NCBI GenBank assembly: GCA_023460055.1
Contig: JAEWRJ010000060.1
Coordinates: 1-11,433 of the forward strand
Direction: 5' to 3'
Source of the DNA: Bacillota bacterium
Lineage (GTDB): Bacteria > Bacillota > Clostridia > Christensenellales > Aristaeellaceae
DNA: 11,433 nucleotides
The notes under the pieces are model-generated. The model saw only the letters and a list, made by a program, of their open reading frames with translations, was not told the DNA's origin and ran no database searches. The position numbers were made by a program, and so were the translations under genes. This document shows positions 1-7,886 of the stretch, piece after piece. Each line of letters begins with the position of its first letter. The first letter of the stretch is position 1.

Positions 1-3000
1 GGTATTGTGACCTTCCGCGTACGCAAGGAAGAGGCGGAACGCAAGCTCAGCAGGACACGAGAAAACCTCCTGCGTGTCAATGACCTGATCGAAGAGATCT
101 CTGCCCGGCTCGGGCCTCTGGAAGAGCAATCAAAAACAGCTCAGGAATACCTGGCGTTGTCCACGCGCCAGAAATACCTTGATATAAATGTATATCTGAT
201 CAGACATGACCGGCTGCAGGCCCGTCTTTCTTCCCTGCGTGAGTTGACCCAGGGGCTTCAGGAGAGCATACAGGGCCACGAGGAACAGATGGGGGCGCTC
301 GGGCGGCAAAGAGCGGAACTGGAGCGCTTGTTTGAGGAGGCTGAACTTGAAGACCGTGAAGCCCGCCAAGCGCTGAACGAAGCGCAGGATGCCCATTTTC
401 AGAGTCAGCGGGAGCTTCAGGCGCTGCAAAACCGCCTGGAGACATCGGAAGGGCAATTGATCGGGCTGCTTAAGGATATTGAACAGGAAGAAAAAAGTCT
501 GTACGGCCTTCAGGAGATATATACAGACAGCGAGAAAGGCCGTCAGGCTCAGCTTCACCTAAGGGAAGAAGCGGATTCTTCACTCCGTCGGGAAGAAGAA
601 CTGCTTGAAAACTTGCTTCGTGACGCTCAAAAGGCGGAACACAGCCTGAATGAGCATAAGGCGCGCATCATTGATGCCATTACCCGTCTGAGCGACGCAA
701 AGAGCATGCAGGCCCGTCAGCAGGCAATGCTGGCGCAGATGTCAGAGCGCTACAAAGATATTCGCAGGCAAAATGATGAACTGACCCTCGAAGAGTCCCG
801 GCAGGCTGAAATATCGGCCGGCGCGGATCAGCAGCTTCAAGCGGTGCAGGACACACTGGCTCAAATGATATCAGATGCCATGGCTGGAGAGAGAAAGCGC
901 AATGACAGCAAATCGCGCCACCAGATGGCGGTTCAGCGCACAGCGGACATCGCTGGCAGGTTACAGGCGGATCAAAACAGGCTCAATCTCCTGGAGGACC
1001 TGGCCCGTGACTATGAAGGCTATAACCATGCCGTCAAGAAGGCGCTGCATTATGCTTCCGGTAACCCCAAGGTGCACGGTGTCATTGCCCAGCTGATCAA
1101 GGTTCCAAGGGAGTATGAGACGGCCTTGGATATGATTCTGGGCGGCACGCTGCAGCACATTGTGACAGATGACGAGGAAACGGCCAAGGCGCTGATTGAT
1201 TACCTGCGAAACAACCGCTTGGGCAGAACGACTTTTTTGCCCATCAGCGCTATCAGAGGACGCGGCCTTAGCCGTGATGAGCAGGCACTGCTGAGTACCA
1301 GGGGATGCATCGGTGTTGCCAGTGACTTGATCGAATATGACCGGCGGCTTGCCAATATCATCGAAAGCATCCTGGGCCGAACAGTCATTGCCCAGGATAT
1401 GGATGCCGGTATTGCGCTTTCCCGGCGCTCGCGGCAGGCATTCAATGTAGTGACTCTGGCAGGAGACGTCCTGCGCGCCGGAGGCGCGATGACGGGCGGC
1501 ACATCACAGTCCCGTGCCAGCAGTTTGCTGGGCCGTGAGCGTGAAATATCCGAACTAAAAGCCGCTGTTGCCGCAGGTCGTGAACAGTTTGAAAAGGCTG
1601 ATAAGGAAAAACTGGAAGCTGAGCTTGACCTAAGAGAGCTGACGCGCCTTCAAAGCGAGAGCGCGGAAGCGCTGGGCCAGCACCGGATCCTTGCCGCGCG
1701 CGAGCAGGAGCGCAGCCAGAACGCTTTGCGTGAGCTTAATAGTATCCGTCAGCGCAGGGAAAACCTTGACATGGCGCTCAAGCAGCTGGAACAGTCGATC
1801 GCGGATATCGAGTCTGACTTTCAGGCGGCTTCCGAGCAAACACTAAGTGAAACGGTGGATCAACAGTCTCTGGAGCAGGAGACGCAGAATTTGCAGCAGC
1901 AGCTGATGCAAGCCAGAGGAAAGGCGGAGCGCCAGAGGGAACTTGTGACAGCAGCTACTGCCCGCCGCAGCGAGCTGACGCATCAGCATGACCTGCTGAG
2001 GCGTGACAGGGAGCGCTGGGCCAATGAAATCAGGACCCTCGAAGCGTCGATCATGAAAAAAAGATCCGATATTGAGCGCTTGAAGGAGCAGGAAGAGCTG
2101 GCCCGCGGGAAAATAGAAGCGCAGGAAGAGGCGGTTGCAGCCTCCTCTGAGCAGGTCTCTCAAAGGCAGGATGCCTGGGACAGGGTGGCGAAGAAGCGAA
2201 ACGATATTCAGACACGCCAGAAGAGCTGTTCCAACGAGACGGAGAGACTGCATGTGCTGCACGCGCAGGACAGCGATAAGCTGCATCGCAATGAGCTGGT
2301 TTGTACCCGTACAGAAGGCGAGTTGCAGGCCTTCAGCGATTACATCTTCAACAGTTATGAACTGACCTATGCCCTGGCACAGGAGCAGCGCGCGGAGGGT
2401 AAATTTGATCTTCCCCAGGCAGAACTTGAAATCAAAGCGATCAAGCAGCGCATCCGTGAAATGGGAAGCGTGAACGTTGGCGCTGTAGAAGAGTATGCTC
2501 AGACCCGTGAGCGCTATGACAGTATCATCACTCAAAGGGATGACGCGCAGAAGGCCGAGCAGGATCTGGTCAGCCTGATCAATCAGCTGCTTGGCCGGAT
2601 GGAAACACAGTTTGTGGCGGAGTTCGCAAAACTGAACAGCTATTTTTCGCAAACTTTTACGCGGCTTTTCGGCGGAGGAAAAGCGGAACTGATACTGTCC
2701 GAGCCCGCTCAGCCGCTGACTTGCGACATTGAGGTGGCGGCTCAGCCGCCGGGCAAAAAGCTGCAGCTTCTGAGCCTCCTGTCTGGAGGAGAGAAAGCGC
2801 TGACAGCCATTGCCATTTTGTTCGCGATGCTCAAGCTGAAGCCTACGCCGTTTTGTATCCTTGATGAAATTGAGGCAGCGCTTGATGAGGCGAATATCAG
2901 TTATTTCGCGGAATATTTGGCTGAATACGCGAAATCCACACAGTTTATCATCATTACCCACAGAAAGGGCACGATGGAGTGCTGCGATGCCCTGTATGGC

Positions 3001-3069
3001 GTGGCCATGGAAGAAAGAGGAGTATCCGGTATGGTGTCGGTTAATCTGCAGCAGTATACCGAAGTATAA
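1..3069 (+). CDS. smc: Chromosome segregation protein SMC (3' part, N-terminus outside window)
   Basis: SMC is the ATPase core of the bacterial condensin, which dimerises and works with ScpA/ScpB to compact and separate chromosomes on the nucleoid. The frame is open from base 1, so the GTG at 7 is internal, not a start. About 1,022 residues are visible; SMC is usually near 1,190, so roughly 170 N-terminal residues including Walker A are missing. In order I see a long Glu/Gln/Arg/Leu-rich coiled coil (about 1-990), the globular hinge (about 990-1560, with the Gly-rich GGAMTGG near 1480-1500), the returning coiled coil, and the C-terminal head. The head has the ABC signature LLSGGEKALTAIA near 2776-2814 and Walker B FCILDEIEAALDEANI near 2851-2898. 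Nothing looks broken. ftsY follows after 14 bases, as in many Bacillota, probably in the same transcript. Confidence 0.97.
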   Translation, partial: GIVTFRVRKEEAERKLSRTRENLLRVNDLIEEISARLGPLEEQSKTAQEYLALSTRQKYLDINVYLIRHDRLQARLSSLRELTQGLQESIQGHEEQMGALGRQRAELERLFEEAELEDREARQALNEAQDAHFQSQRELQALQNRLETSEGQLIGLLKDIEQEEKSLYGLQEIYTDSEKGRQAQLHLREEADSSLRREEELLENLLRDAQKAEHSLNEHKARIIDAITRLSDAKSMQARQQAMLAQMSERYKDIRRQNDELTLEESRQAEISAGADQQLQAVQDTLAQMISDAMAGERKRNDSKSRHQMAVQRTADIAGRLQADQNRLNLLEDLARDYEGYNHAVKKALHYASGNPKVHGVIAQLIKVPREYETALDMILGGTLQHIVTDDEETAKALIDYLRNNRLGRTTFLPISAIRGRGLSRDEQALLSTRGCIGVASDLIEYDRRLANIIESILGRTVIAQDMDAGIALSRRSRQAFNVVTLAGDVLRAGGAMTGGTSQSRASSLLGREREISELKAAVAAGREQFEKADKEKLEAELDLRELTRLQSESAEALGQHRILAAREQERSQNALRELNSIRQRRENLDMALKQLEQSIADIESDFQAASEQTLSETVDQQSLEQETQNLQQQLMQARGKAERQRELVTAATARRSELTHQHDLLRRDRERWANEIRTLEASIMKKRSDIERLKEQEELARGKIEAQEEAVAASSEQVSQRQDAWDRVAKKRNDIQTRQKSCSNETERLHVLHAQDSDKLHRNELVCTRTEGELQAFSDYIFNSYELTYALAQEQRAEGKFDLPQAELEIKAIKQRIREMGSVNVGAVEEYAQTRERYDSIITQRDDAQKAEQDLVSLINQLLGRMETQFVAEFAKLNSYFSQTFTRLFGGGKAELILSEPAQPLTCDIEVAAQPPGKKLQLLSLLSGGEKALTAIAILFAMLKLKPTPFCILDEIEAALDEANISYFAEYLAEYAKSTQFIIITHRKGTMECCDALYGVAMEERGVSGMVSVNLQQYTEV

Positions 3070-3083
3070 AGGGAGGGAAGGTC

Positions 3084-3980
3084 ATGAACTTTTTCCAAAG
3101 GTTGAAAGAGGGCCTGTCAAAGACCAGGGGAAACTTCACCGTCAGGGTTGATGAACTGGTTGAACATACCCAGGTCATTGACGAGGAATTTTATGATGAA
3201 TTGACTGATATCCTGATCCTGTCCGATGCCGGCGTCGCGGCGGCGGAACGTATTATAGACAAGCTTAAGCTTCAGGTAACCGAGAAGAAGGTCAAAGACG
3301 CCAAACAGGCACGGGAAATGTTCAAGAAGATCATCGTCGATGAAATGAAGATAGGCCGTCCGCCGCTTCAATGGCCCATGGTGATGCTTGTGGTCGGCGT
3401 AAACGGCGTAGGTAAAACAACCACGGTGGGAAAGCTCGCCCTGCGCTTTCAGGAAATGGGGCGTTCGGTCATGCTGGCAGCGGCAGATACCTTCCGCGCG
3501 GCAGCGGATGAGCAACTGAAGGTTTGGTCAGAGCGGGCCAAGGTGCCTATGATCAGCCAAAGCATGGGCAGTGATCCCGCGGCAGTAGTATTTGACGCGG
3601 TACAGGCTGCCAAAGCCCGGAAGACGGATCTTCTGATCGTTGATACGGCGGGCAGGCTTCACAACAAAAAGAATCTGATGGATGAGCTTGGGAAAATACG
3701 CCGCATTATCGATAAGGAACATCCGGAGGCGTCAGTGCGCAGCATGCTGATCCTTGACGCGACCACCGGACAGAACGGGCTTCAGCAAGCTAAGCAATTT
3801 AAAGAAGCCGCGGAGATCAACGGCATTATTCTGACAAAGCTGGACGGCACTGCCAAAGGCGGCATCGCCATCGCGATTCAGCAGGAGCTGAAGATACCGG
3901 TATGGTATATCGGCGTTGGGGAGGGTATTGACGACCTGCAGGCATTTGACGCAGAGGAGTTTGTCAACGCCCTGCTTTGA
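3084..3980 (+). CDS. ftsY: Signal recognition particle receptor FtsY
   Basis: FtsY is the SRP receptor GTPase at the inner face of the membrane. It pairs with Ffh so that ribosomes making membrane proteins are handed to SecYEG. The protein is 298 residues, essentially a bare NG domain without the long acidic A domain of E. coli FtsY, which is usual in Gram-positives. The helical N domain covers about 1-90. The G domain has the P-loop GVNGVGKTT (105-113), DTFRAAA (135-141), DTAGR (187-191), TKLD (251-254) and the closing GVGEGIDDLQ (277-286). DTFRAAADEQL and the VGEGIDDLQ end favour FtsY over Ffh, and there is no Met-rich M domain. The ATG is supported by GGAGG at 3072-3076, seven bases upstream. 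In many relatives ylxM-ffh follows; here a terminator does. Confidence 0.97.
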   Translation: MNFFQRLKEGLSKTRGNFTVRVDELVEHTQVIDEEFYDELTDILILSDAGVAAAERIIDKLKLQVTEKKVKDAKQAREMFKKIIVDEMKIGRPPLQWPMVMLVVGVNGVGKTTTVGKLALRFQEMGRSVMLAAADTFRAAADEQLKVWSERAKVPMISQSMGSDPAAVVFDAVQAAKARKTDLLIVDTAGRLHNKKNLMDELGKIRRIIDKEHPEASVRSMLILDATTGQNGLQQAKQFKEAAEINGIILTKLDGTAKGGIAIAIQQELKIPVWYIGVGEGIDDLQAFDAEEFVNALL

Positions 3981-4001
3981 TCACAGCATAGCCTATATCG
4001 C

Positions 4002-4031
4002 AAAAGACCGCCCATTAAGAGGCGGTCTTTT
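4002..4031. terminator. Two-way intrinsic terminator between ftsY and the lipoprotein gene
   Basis: The arms 4002-4012 (AAAAGACCGCC) and 4021-4031 (GGCGGTCTTTT) are perfect complements of 11 bases around an 8-base loop. The GC-rich core is flanked by A4 on one side and T4 on the other, so the transcript of either strand ends in a U-tract. It lies 21 bases after the ftsY stop and 27 bases after the stop of the converging gene, the expected position for a shared terminator. The U-tracts are short, so efficiency is uncertain. Confidence 0.88.
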
Positions 4032-4058
4032 GCTGGAATGGGATAAATTATTGAAGGT

Positions 4059-5507
4059 TTATGATCCGATCGGGAAGTTCCCTTCAAACAGCACCCTTTG
4101 TGTAGAGGGGCCTGCAATGCCATCCTGTGAGAGGCCGTGATCAGCCTGGAAGCGGGTGACGGAGTCGATGGTCCCGGTACCGTATTTCCCGTCAACAATG
4201 CCTTTATAATAGCCCTGGCTCTTCAACGCGTTTTGCAGGTTGGTGACCAGCGTACCCATGTTGCCGGGACGCAGGGTAACGTAGCTGCCATCAGGGGCGG
4301 GGGTCACAAGAGTAAACTGCGTAATCGGCGTATAGGTCGGAACAGGTGTTACTCCGCCAGAGCCGCTTGAAGCGCCCGCGCGCTTGGCATTGCCGCTGTT
4401 GAGCAGGTTGAGGGTGGTTTCACCGGCCTTTCCGTCGACTGTCAGGCCGTTATTCCCCTGAAAGCTTCGTACGGCAAGCTCCGTTCCATCACCGAAGTCG
4501 CCGTCAACGGTACCGTTGTAGTAGCCAAGATCCTTCAGGCGTCTTTGCATTGAACGTACAGCTTCAGAGTTTGTATCGCCGTTTTTAAGAACGATCCCGA
4601 CAGACCCGGCAGAGCTGCTTGTGCCCAGAGCTGAACCTGAATACAGTTTGTTGAGCGTCAGGGGGCCCGCTTTGCCGTCAAAATAGGATACATTGCGCTT
4701 CTGGAAGGCGATGACAGCGGCCTCGGTAGCCTCATTGAAATCACCTGTTGCCTTGCCTGTCAGATAACCCAGTTCAATCAGCCTTTCCTGCATCCTGCGC
4801 ACTTCTGTGCCGCGGGAGCCAAGCTGTAAAATCACATTTTCATTGACCTTCGGGGGGGGTGTTACCCTGGCGGTCTGCGTAGGCCTTGGGGTTGGCGCGG
4901 CACGTACAGCGTTTTTGGAGTTAAGCTTGGTCATGGTGGCCGTACCTACAACACCATCGGCGGGCAGGCCATTGCGGTTTTGGAAGGCGATCACGGCGCG
5001 TTTGGTGCCTGCCTCAAATTTGCCGTCAACTGTTCTCATATAGCCCAGATCACGCAGCTTGGTCTGAAGGTTGCGAACCTCCGTCCCTGTGCTGCCTTCT
5101 TTCAGTAGAAGAGCCGTCGCAGTAGGTCTGGGGGTTACGGTGGGAGCCTGAGTCATCGGAATGATCGTAAAGGTAGGCATCAGCGAAGGAATGATAACGC
5201 CGCCTGCGTTTGTACCGGTTGTTGCGCTCGGCAAAACAACCATGCCGCTGCCTGTCGACCCGGGTTGGGGAAGATTGGCATCCGCGGAAGGCGAAGGCAG
5301 GACCAGTGGGTTGGTATCCGGTGTCGGAGTTATATCAAGCGGAGGAATAGTCGGCGCGATGTCCCAGGGAAGATCGCCGTTATAACCGGCGCCCGCGCTG
5401 CTGTTTCCGCTTGTGTTATCGGGGTTGGAAACACAGCCGCCAAGCATCACAGCCACAGACAGGACGGCCAGAAGGATTAAGACCTTTTTCTTGTTCAATG
5501 ACTTCAT
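4059..5507 (-). CDS. Secreted lipoprotein with four peptidoglycan-binding (PGBD1) repeats
   Basis: This 482-residue protein probably sits on the outer face of the membrane and holds on to cell wall. The signal peptide has a Lys-rich start (MKSLNKKK), a hydrophobic core and a lipobox ending LGGC, giving lipidation at Cys25. A Pro/Ser/Thr-rich stretch (about 27-130) follows. Four repeats of the peptidoglycan_binding_1 type lie near 134-197, 226-291, 305-372 and 410-477, each with a version of LGxxGxxVxxLQxxLxxLGY, then DGxFGxxTxxAVxxFQ, then DGxxGxxT. Linkers such as TPRPT occur before repeats 1 and 2. No hydrolase, transpeptidase or other catalytic domain is visible. The ATG at 5507 was chosen over an upstream in-frame start (5597) because it begins the signal peptide and has AAGGGA at 5515-5520 in front. 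The gene stands alone, converging on ftsY and diverging from greA. The substrate is inferred from the family, not shown. Confidence 0.9.
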   Translation of the reverse strand: MKSLNKKKVLILLAVLSVAVMLGGCVSNPDNTSGNSSAGAGYNGDLPWDIAPTIPPLDITPTPDTNPLVLPSPSADANLPQPGSTGSGMVVLPSATTGTNAGGVIIPSLMPTFTIIPMTQAPTVTPRPTATALLLKEGSTGTEVRNLQTKLRDLGYMRTVDGKFEAGTKRAVIAFQNRNGLPADGVVGTATMTKLNSKNAVRAAPTPRPTQTARVTPPPKVNENVILQLGSRGTEVRRMQERLIELGYLTGKATGDFNEATEAAVIAFQKRNVSYFDGKAGPLTLNKLYSGSALGTSSSAGSVGIVLKNGDTNSEAVRSMQRRLKDLGYYNGTVDGDFGDGTELAVRSFQGNNGLTVDGKAGETTLNLLNSGNAKRAGASSGSGGVTPVPTYTPITQFTLVTPAPDGSYVTLRPGNMGTLVTNLQNALKSQGYYKGIVDGKYGTGTIDSVTRFQADHGLSQDGIAGPSTQRVLFEGNFPIGS

Positions 5508-5634
5508 AGAATCATCCCTTACTCTCTGCGTTAACCGGGCACCGGCATTCAAAACATACAACGAATGAACAAGACATTTTCTTGCATAAGAGACCAATCA
5601 ATTTGCACGCAAGAGGACATGCTTGCTTATTAAC

Positions 5635-5663
5635 AGCATATCATAAAATCACAAGCCATTCAA
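5635..5663 (-). promoter_or_regulatory. Predicted sigma-A promoter for the lipoprotein gene
   Basis: On the minus strand a -35 element TTGAAT (5663-5658) is followed after exactly 17 bases by a -10 element TATGCT (5640-5635). Each matches the consensus at four of six positions. Transcription would start near 5628, leaving a leader of about 120 bases before the ATG at 5507. The match is only moderate and the region is AT-rich, so chance resemblance is possible. Confidence 0.45.
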
Positions 5664-5667
5664 TCAG

Positions 5668-5680
5668 AATTGTAACAATT
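5668..5680. promoter_or_regulatory. 13-base palindrome, possible operator
   Basis: AATTGTAACAATT has perfect 6-base arms (AATTGT and ACAATT) around one central base. It lies in the 44 bases between the outer edges of the two predicted divergent promoters, a position from which one bound protein could affect both. A second, weaker inverted repeat (CTTTT-AC-AAAAG) lies at 5687-5698. No regulator is encoded nearby, and I cannot assign the motif to a known family. Confidence 0.35.
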
Positions 5681-5707
5681 TCAGCGCTTTTACAAAAGTT
5701 GTATTTC

Positions 5708-5736
5708 TTGCTTTTTATCTCTGCAAGAGGTATAAT
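5708..5736 (+). promoter_or_regulatory. Predicted sigma-A promoter of the greA-lysS operon
   Basis: A perfect -10 element TATAAT (5731-5736) is preceded after 17 bases by TTGCTT (5708-5713), which keeps the TTG of the -35 consensus. Transcription would begin near 5743, about 113 bases before the greA ATG. No other promoter this good is visible before mnmA, and the genes behind it are closely spaced, so it may drive all five. Confidence 0.65.
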
Positions 5737-5855
5737 CTTAATGCTTCCGGACATAATTGTTTGTGAAGGGTTTTTTTATTAGGCTCCATGGAATCGGGAA
5801 CATACTTGATGTGATTAATAGAGTTTTGAAGAAATACGAACGGAGTGAAACTTTT

Positions 5856-6356
5856 ATGTCAGAACTGGAAAAACGGCACGAGCACAGCAACAAAACGGTT
5901 GTTACGGCTGAGGGGATGCGCAAGCTGGAAGAGGAACTGCAATACTTGTCAACCATCCGCCGTGCCGAGGTCGCGGAACAGATCGCTGTGGCCCGAGGCT
6001 TTGGCGATCTGAGCGAAAACGCGGAGTATGATGACGCGAAAAATGAGCAATCACGCCTTGAGGCTCAAATTCTTGAGCTTGAGAACACCTTGCGTACCGC
6101 CATCGTGATTGACGAAAGCAACATTTCAACCGACAGGGTCAATATCGGCACTACTGTGCGCATTCTTGATCTTGGGTTGAAAGAAGAGGAAGAGTTCACG
6201 ATCGTCGGCGCGCGGGAAAGCGACCCCAACAGCAACAAAATCTCCAATGAAAGCCCTCTTGGCGCCGCCCTGCTGGGCAAGAAAAAGGGGGAAAAAATCA
6301 AGGTGCAGGTTCCTTCCGGCACCATTGATGTGAAAATCATCGATATTCACCGCTGA
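5856..6356 (+). CDS. greA: Transcription elongation factor GreA
   Basis: GreA enters the secondary channel of stalled RNA polymerase and stimulates cleavage of the backtracked transcript so that elongation resumes. The protein is 166 residues, slightly longer than the usual 158 because of a charged N-terminal tail. The coiled-coil domain (about 16-85) carries the tip motif GDLSENAEYDDAK (50-62); its acidic residues Asp51 and Glu54 correspond to the pair that holds the catalytic metal. The C-terminal FKBP-like domain covers about 93-166 and includes SNKISNESPLGAALLGKKKG. The ATG at 5856 was chosen because GGAG (5842-5845) lies ten bases upstream. An in-frame TTG at 5757 would add 33 residues that look unlike the family and would sit only about 14 bases after the predicted transcript start. 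lysS follows after 24 bases, a frequent arrangement in Clostridia. Confidence 0.96.
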   Translation: MSELEKRHEHSNKTVVTAEGMRKLEEELQYLSTIRRAEVAEQIAVARGFGDLSENAEYDDAKNEQSRLEAQILELENTLRTAIVIDESNISTDRVNIGTTVRILDLGLKEEEEFTIVGARESDPNSNKISNESPLGAALLGKKKGEKIKVQVPSGTIDVKIIDIHR

Positions 6357-6380
6357 ATCAGGATATAGAGGAGTATACGA

Positions 6381-7883
6381 ATGTCTGAACAAACACCCGC
6401 CGCTCCCCAGGCCCAGGAAACGCTCAGCTTTTCTGAGCAGGAGCAGATCCGGCGCGAAAAACTGAACGGCTTGATAGCTGCCGGCAATAGCCCTTATCAA
6501 ATCACCAACTATGAGGCCGGCCGCACGGCGCAGGATATTATCGGCGGCTTTGACGTGCTGGACGGTCAGACTGTCAGTGTAGCAGGCCGTATGATGAGCC
6601 GGCGTATTATGGGCAAGGCTTCTTTTGCCCATTTGCGTGACGCTTCGGGAGATATCCAGATATATGTCAAGCGCGATGATGTGGGCGAGGAGGCATATGA
6701 TGCCTTCAAAAACACTGACCTTGGCGATATACAGGGCGTTAAGGGGTTTGTATTCAAGACAAGAACTGGCGAGGTGTCCATCCACGCGCGGGAAGTAGTG
6801 CTGCTGAGCAAGTGCCTCAAGCCCCTGCCGGATAAGTGGCATGGCCTGCAGGACATGGATCTGCGCTACCGCCAGCGTTATCTCGATATGATCGTCAGCC
6901 CGCAGGTGCGCGATACCTTTGTCAAGCGCAGTAAAATAATTACAGCCATCCGTTCTTTTATGGATACCCGCGGCTTTTTGGAAGTAGATACCCCGATCCT
7001 GCACACGCTTGAGATCGGCGCGGCCGCGCGTCCTTTCCAGACCCATCACAACACGCTGGATATTGACATGTATCTGCGTGTTGAAACAGAGCTTTACTTA
7101 AAGCGCCTGATTGTCGGCGGCTTTGATAAAGTATACGAAATCGGCCGTATTTTCAGAAACGAGGGAATGGATACCAAGCATAACCCGGAGTTCACGTCCA
7201 TTGAACTCTATCAGGCATATGCCGATTACAATACGATGATGGATCTGGCGGAGGAGCTTTTCCAGCATGTCGCGCGCACAGCCTGCGGCAGTGAGGTCCT
7301 CACTTACCAAGGCAAGGAAATTAACCTGGGCGGCAAGTGGGAGCGCATCCCGATGGCTGAAGCTGTGAAGCGCTATTCCGGCATCGACTTTTATACCTGG
7401 GAAACTGATGAGCAAGCGCGCGCTTGCCTGGATGAACGCCATATCCATTACGAAAAGGGCGCGACCCGTGGAGACTGCCTGCCGCTTTTGTTTGATGAAT
7501 ATGTTGAAAAGCAGTTGATCCAGCCGACGTTTATTATTGATTATCCTGTTGAAAACTCACCGCTGGCCAAGCGCAAGCCGGAGGAACCGCGTTTGACTGA
7601 GCGCTTTGAGCTGTTTATCAACGGAACGGAGTACGGGAACGCGTTCAGTGAACTGAACGATCCGATCGATCAGAAGGAACGCTTTATTCGCCAGGTTGAG
7701 GAGCGCAAGGCTTTGGGCGGTAAAAACGCCAAGGTCGATGAAGATTTTGTTAACGCTCTTGAATATGGCATGCCCCCTACCGGCGGCATGGGCATTGGGG
7801 TTGACAGGCTGATCATGCTGCTGACTGACAGCGCTTCCATCCGGGATATTCTCCTGTTTCCCACGATGAAGCCTTTGGATTAA
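6381..7883 (+). CDS. lysS: Lysyl-tRNA synthetase, class II
   Basis: LysRS joins lysine to tRNA-Lys in the cytoplasm using ATP. The 500-residue protein has the normal class II plan: an N-terminal OB-fold that binds the anticodon (about 62-145, with VAGRMMSRRIMGKASFAHLRD), then the catalytic domain. Motif 1 lies around GFLEVDTPIL (198-207). Motif 2 is YEIGRIFRNEGMDTKHNPEF (252-271). Near the end are FSELNDPIDQ (422-431) and motif 3 with GMGIGVDRLIMLL (469-481). The ATG has AGAGGAG (6367-6373) seven bases upstream. The segment before AAARPF reads HTLEIG where many LysRS have a PGG-like turn, and VETELYLKRL replaces the frequent APELYLKRL; neither removes a residue I can name as essential. The next gene starts three bases after the stop. 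Confidence 0.97.
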   Translation: MSEQTPAAPQAQETLSFSEQEQIRREKLNGLIAAGNSPYQITNYEAGRTAQDIIGGFDVLDGQTVSVAGRMMSRRIMGKASFAHLRDASGDIQIYVKRDDVGEEAYDAFKNTDLGDIQGVKGFVFKTRTGEVSIHAREVVLLSKCLKPLPDKWHGLQDMDLRYRQRYLDMIVSPQVRDTFVKRSKIITAIRSFMDTRGFLEVDTPILHTLEIGAAARPFQTHHNTLDIDMYLRVETELYLKRLIVGGFDKVYEIGRIFRNEGMDTKHNPEFTSIELYQAYADYNTMMDLAEELFQHVARTACGSEVLTYQGKEINLGGKWERIPMAEAVKRYSGIDFYTWETDEQARACLDERHIHYEKGATRGDCLPLLFDEYVEKQLIQPTFIIDYPVENSPLAKRKPEEPRLTERFELFINGTEYGNAFSELNDPIDQKERFIRQVEERKALGGKNAKVDEDFVNALEYGMPPTGGMGIGVDRLIMLLTDSASIRDILLFPTMKPLD

Positions 7884-7886
7884 GCA

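Larger units (their letters stand above)
5508..5855. other. Divergent intergenic control region
   Basis: These 348 bases separate the start of the lipoprotein gene from the start of greA. They are clearly more AT-rich than the genes on both sides. I see two back-to-back promoter candidates, a 13-base palindrome between them, and leaders of about 110-120 bases on each side. A small hairpin is possible at 5609-5626 (GCAAG and CTTGC arms, 8-base loop) in the lipoprotein leader. I see no T-box motif, riboswitch core, tRNA or convincing small gene. Confidence 0.7.

Noticed and set aside
2056..2062. A7 run in smc as a possible slippage or frameshift site
   Set aside because: The frame continues normally through MKKRSD into a standard SMC coiled coil, and short A-runs at Lys codons are common. 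There is no sign of programmed frameshifting.
1843..2961. A 372-codon open frame on the minus strand
   Set aside because: It lies entirely antisense to the SMC coiled coil and head, whose plus-strand protein is unmistakable. Its translation is Leu/Arg/Gln-rich in the way reversed coiled-coil codons give, with no recognisable domain.
4059..5507. Possible tandem DNA repeat array
   Set aside because: The repetition is at protein level, in four divergent peptidoglycan-binding modules. The DNA copies have drifted and do not form a CRISPR or satellite array.
5508..5597. Longer start for the lipoprotein at 5597
   Set aside because: It would put 30 residues in front of a clear lipoprotein signal peptide and hide it from the secretion machinery. 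AAGGGA at 5515-5520 supports the ATG at 5507.
5609..5730. Eight-base direct repeat GCAAGAGG at 5609-5616 and 5723-5730
   Set aside because: Only two copies, short, and at unmatched positions relative to the predicted promoters; likely chance.
5757..5855. Longer GreA start at the TTG at 5757
   Set aside because: The extra 33 residues do not resemble GreA, no ribosome-binding site precedes the TTG, and it would begin only about 14 bases after the predicted transcript start. The ATG at 5856 has GGAG upstream.
6357..6380. T-box or other lysine-responsive leader in front of lysS
   Set aside because: The gap between greA and lysS is only 24 bases and holds little beyond the ribosome-binding site. 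The greA leader shows no T-box core either.
6126..7049. A 307-codon open frame on the minus strand
   Set aside because: It spans the end of greA and the first part of lysS antisense, crossing the boundary of two well-supported genes. It shows no domain, so it is a shadow frame.
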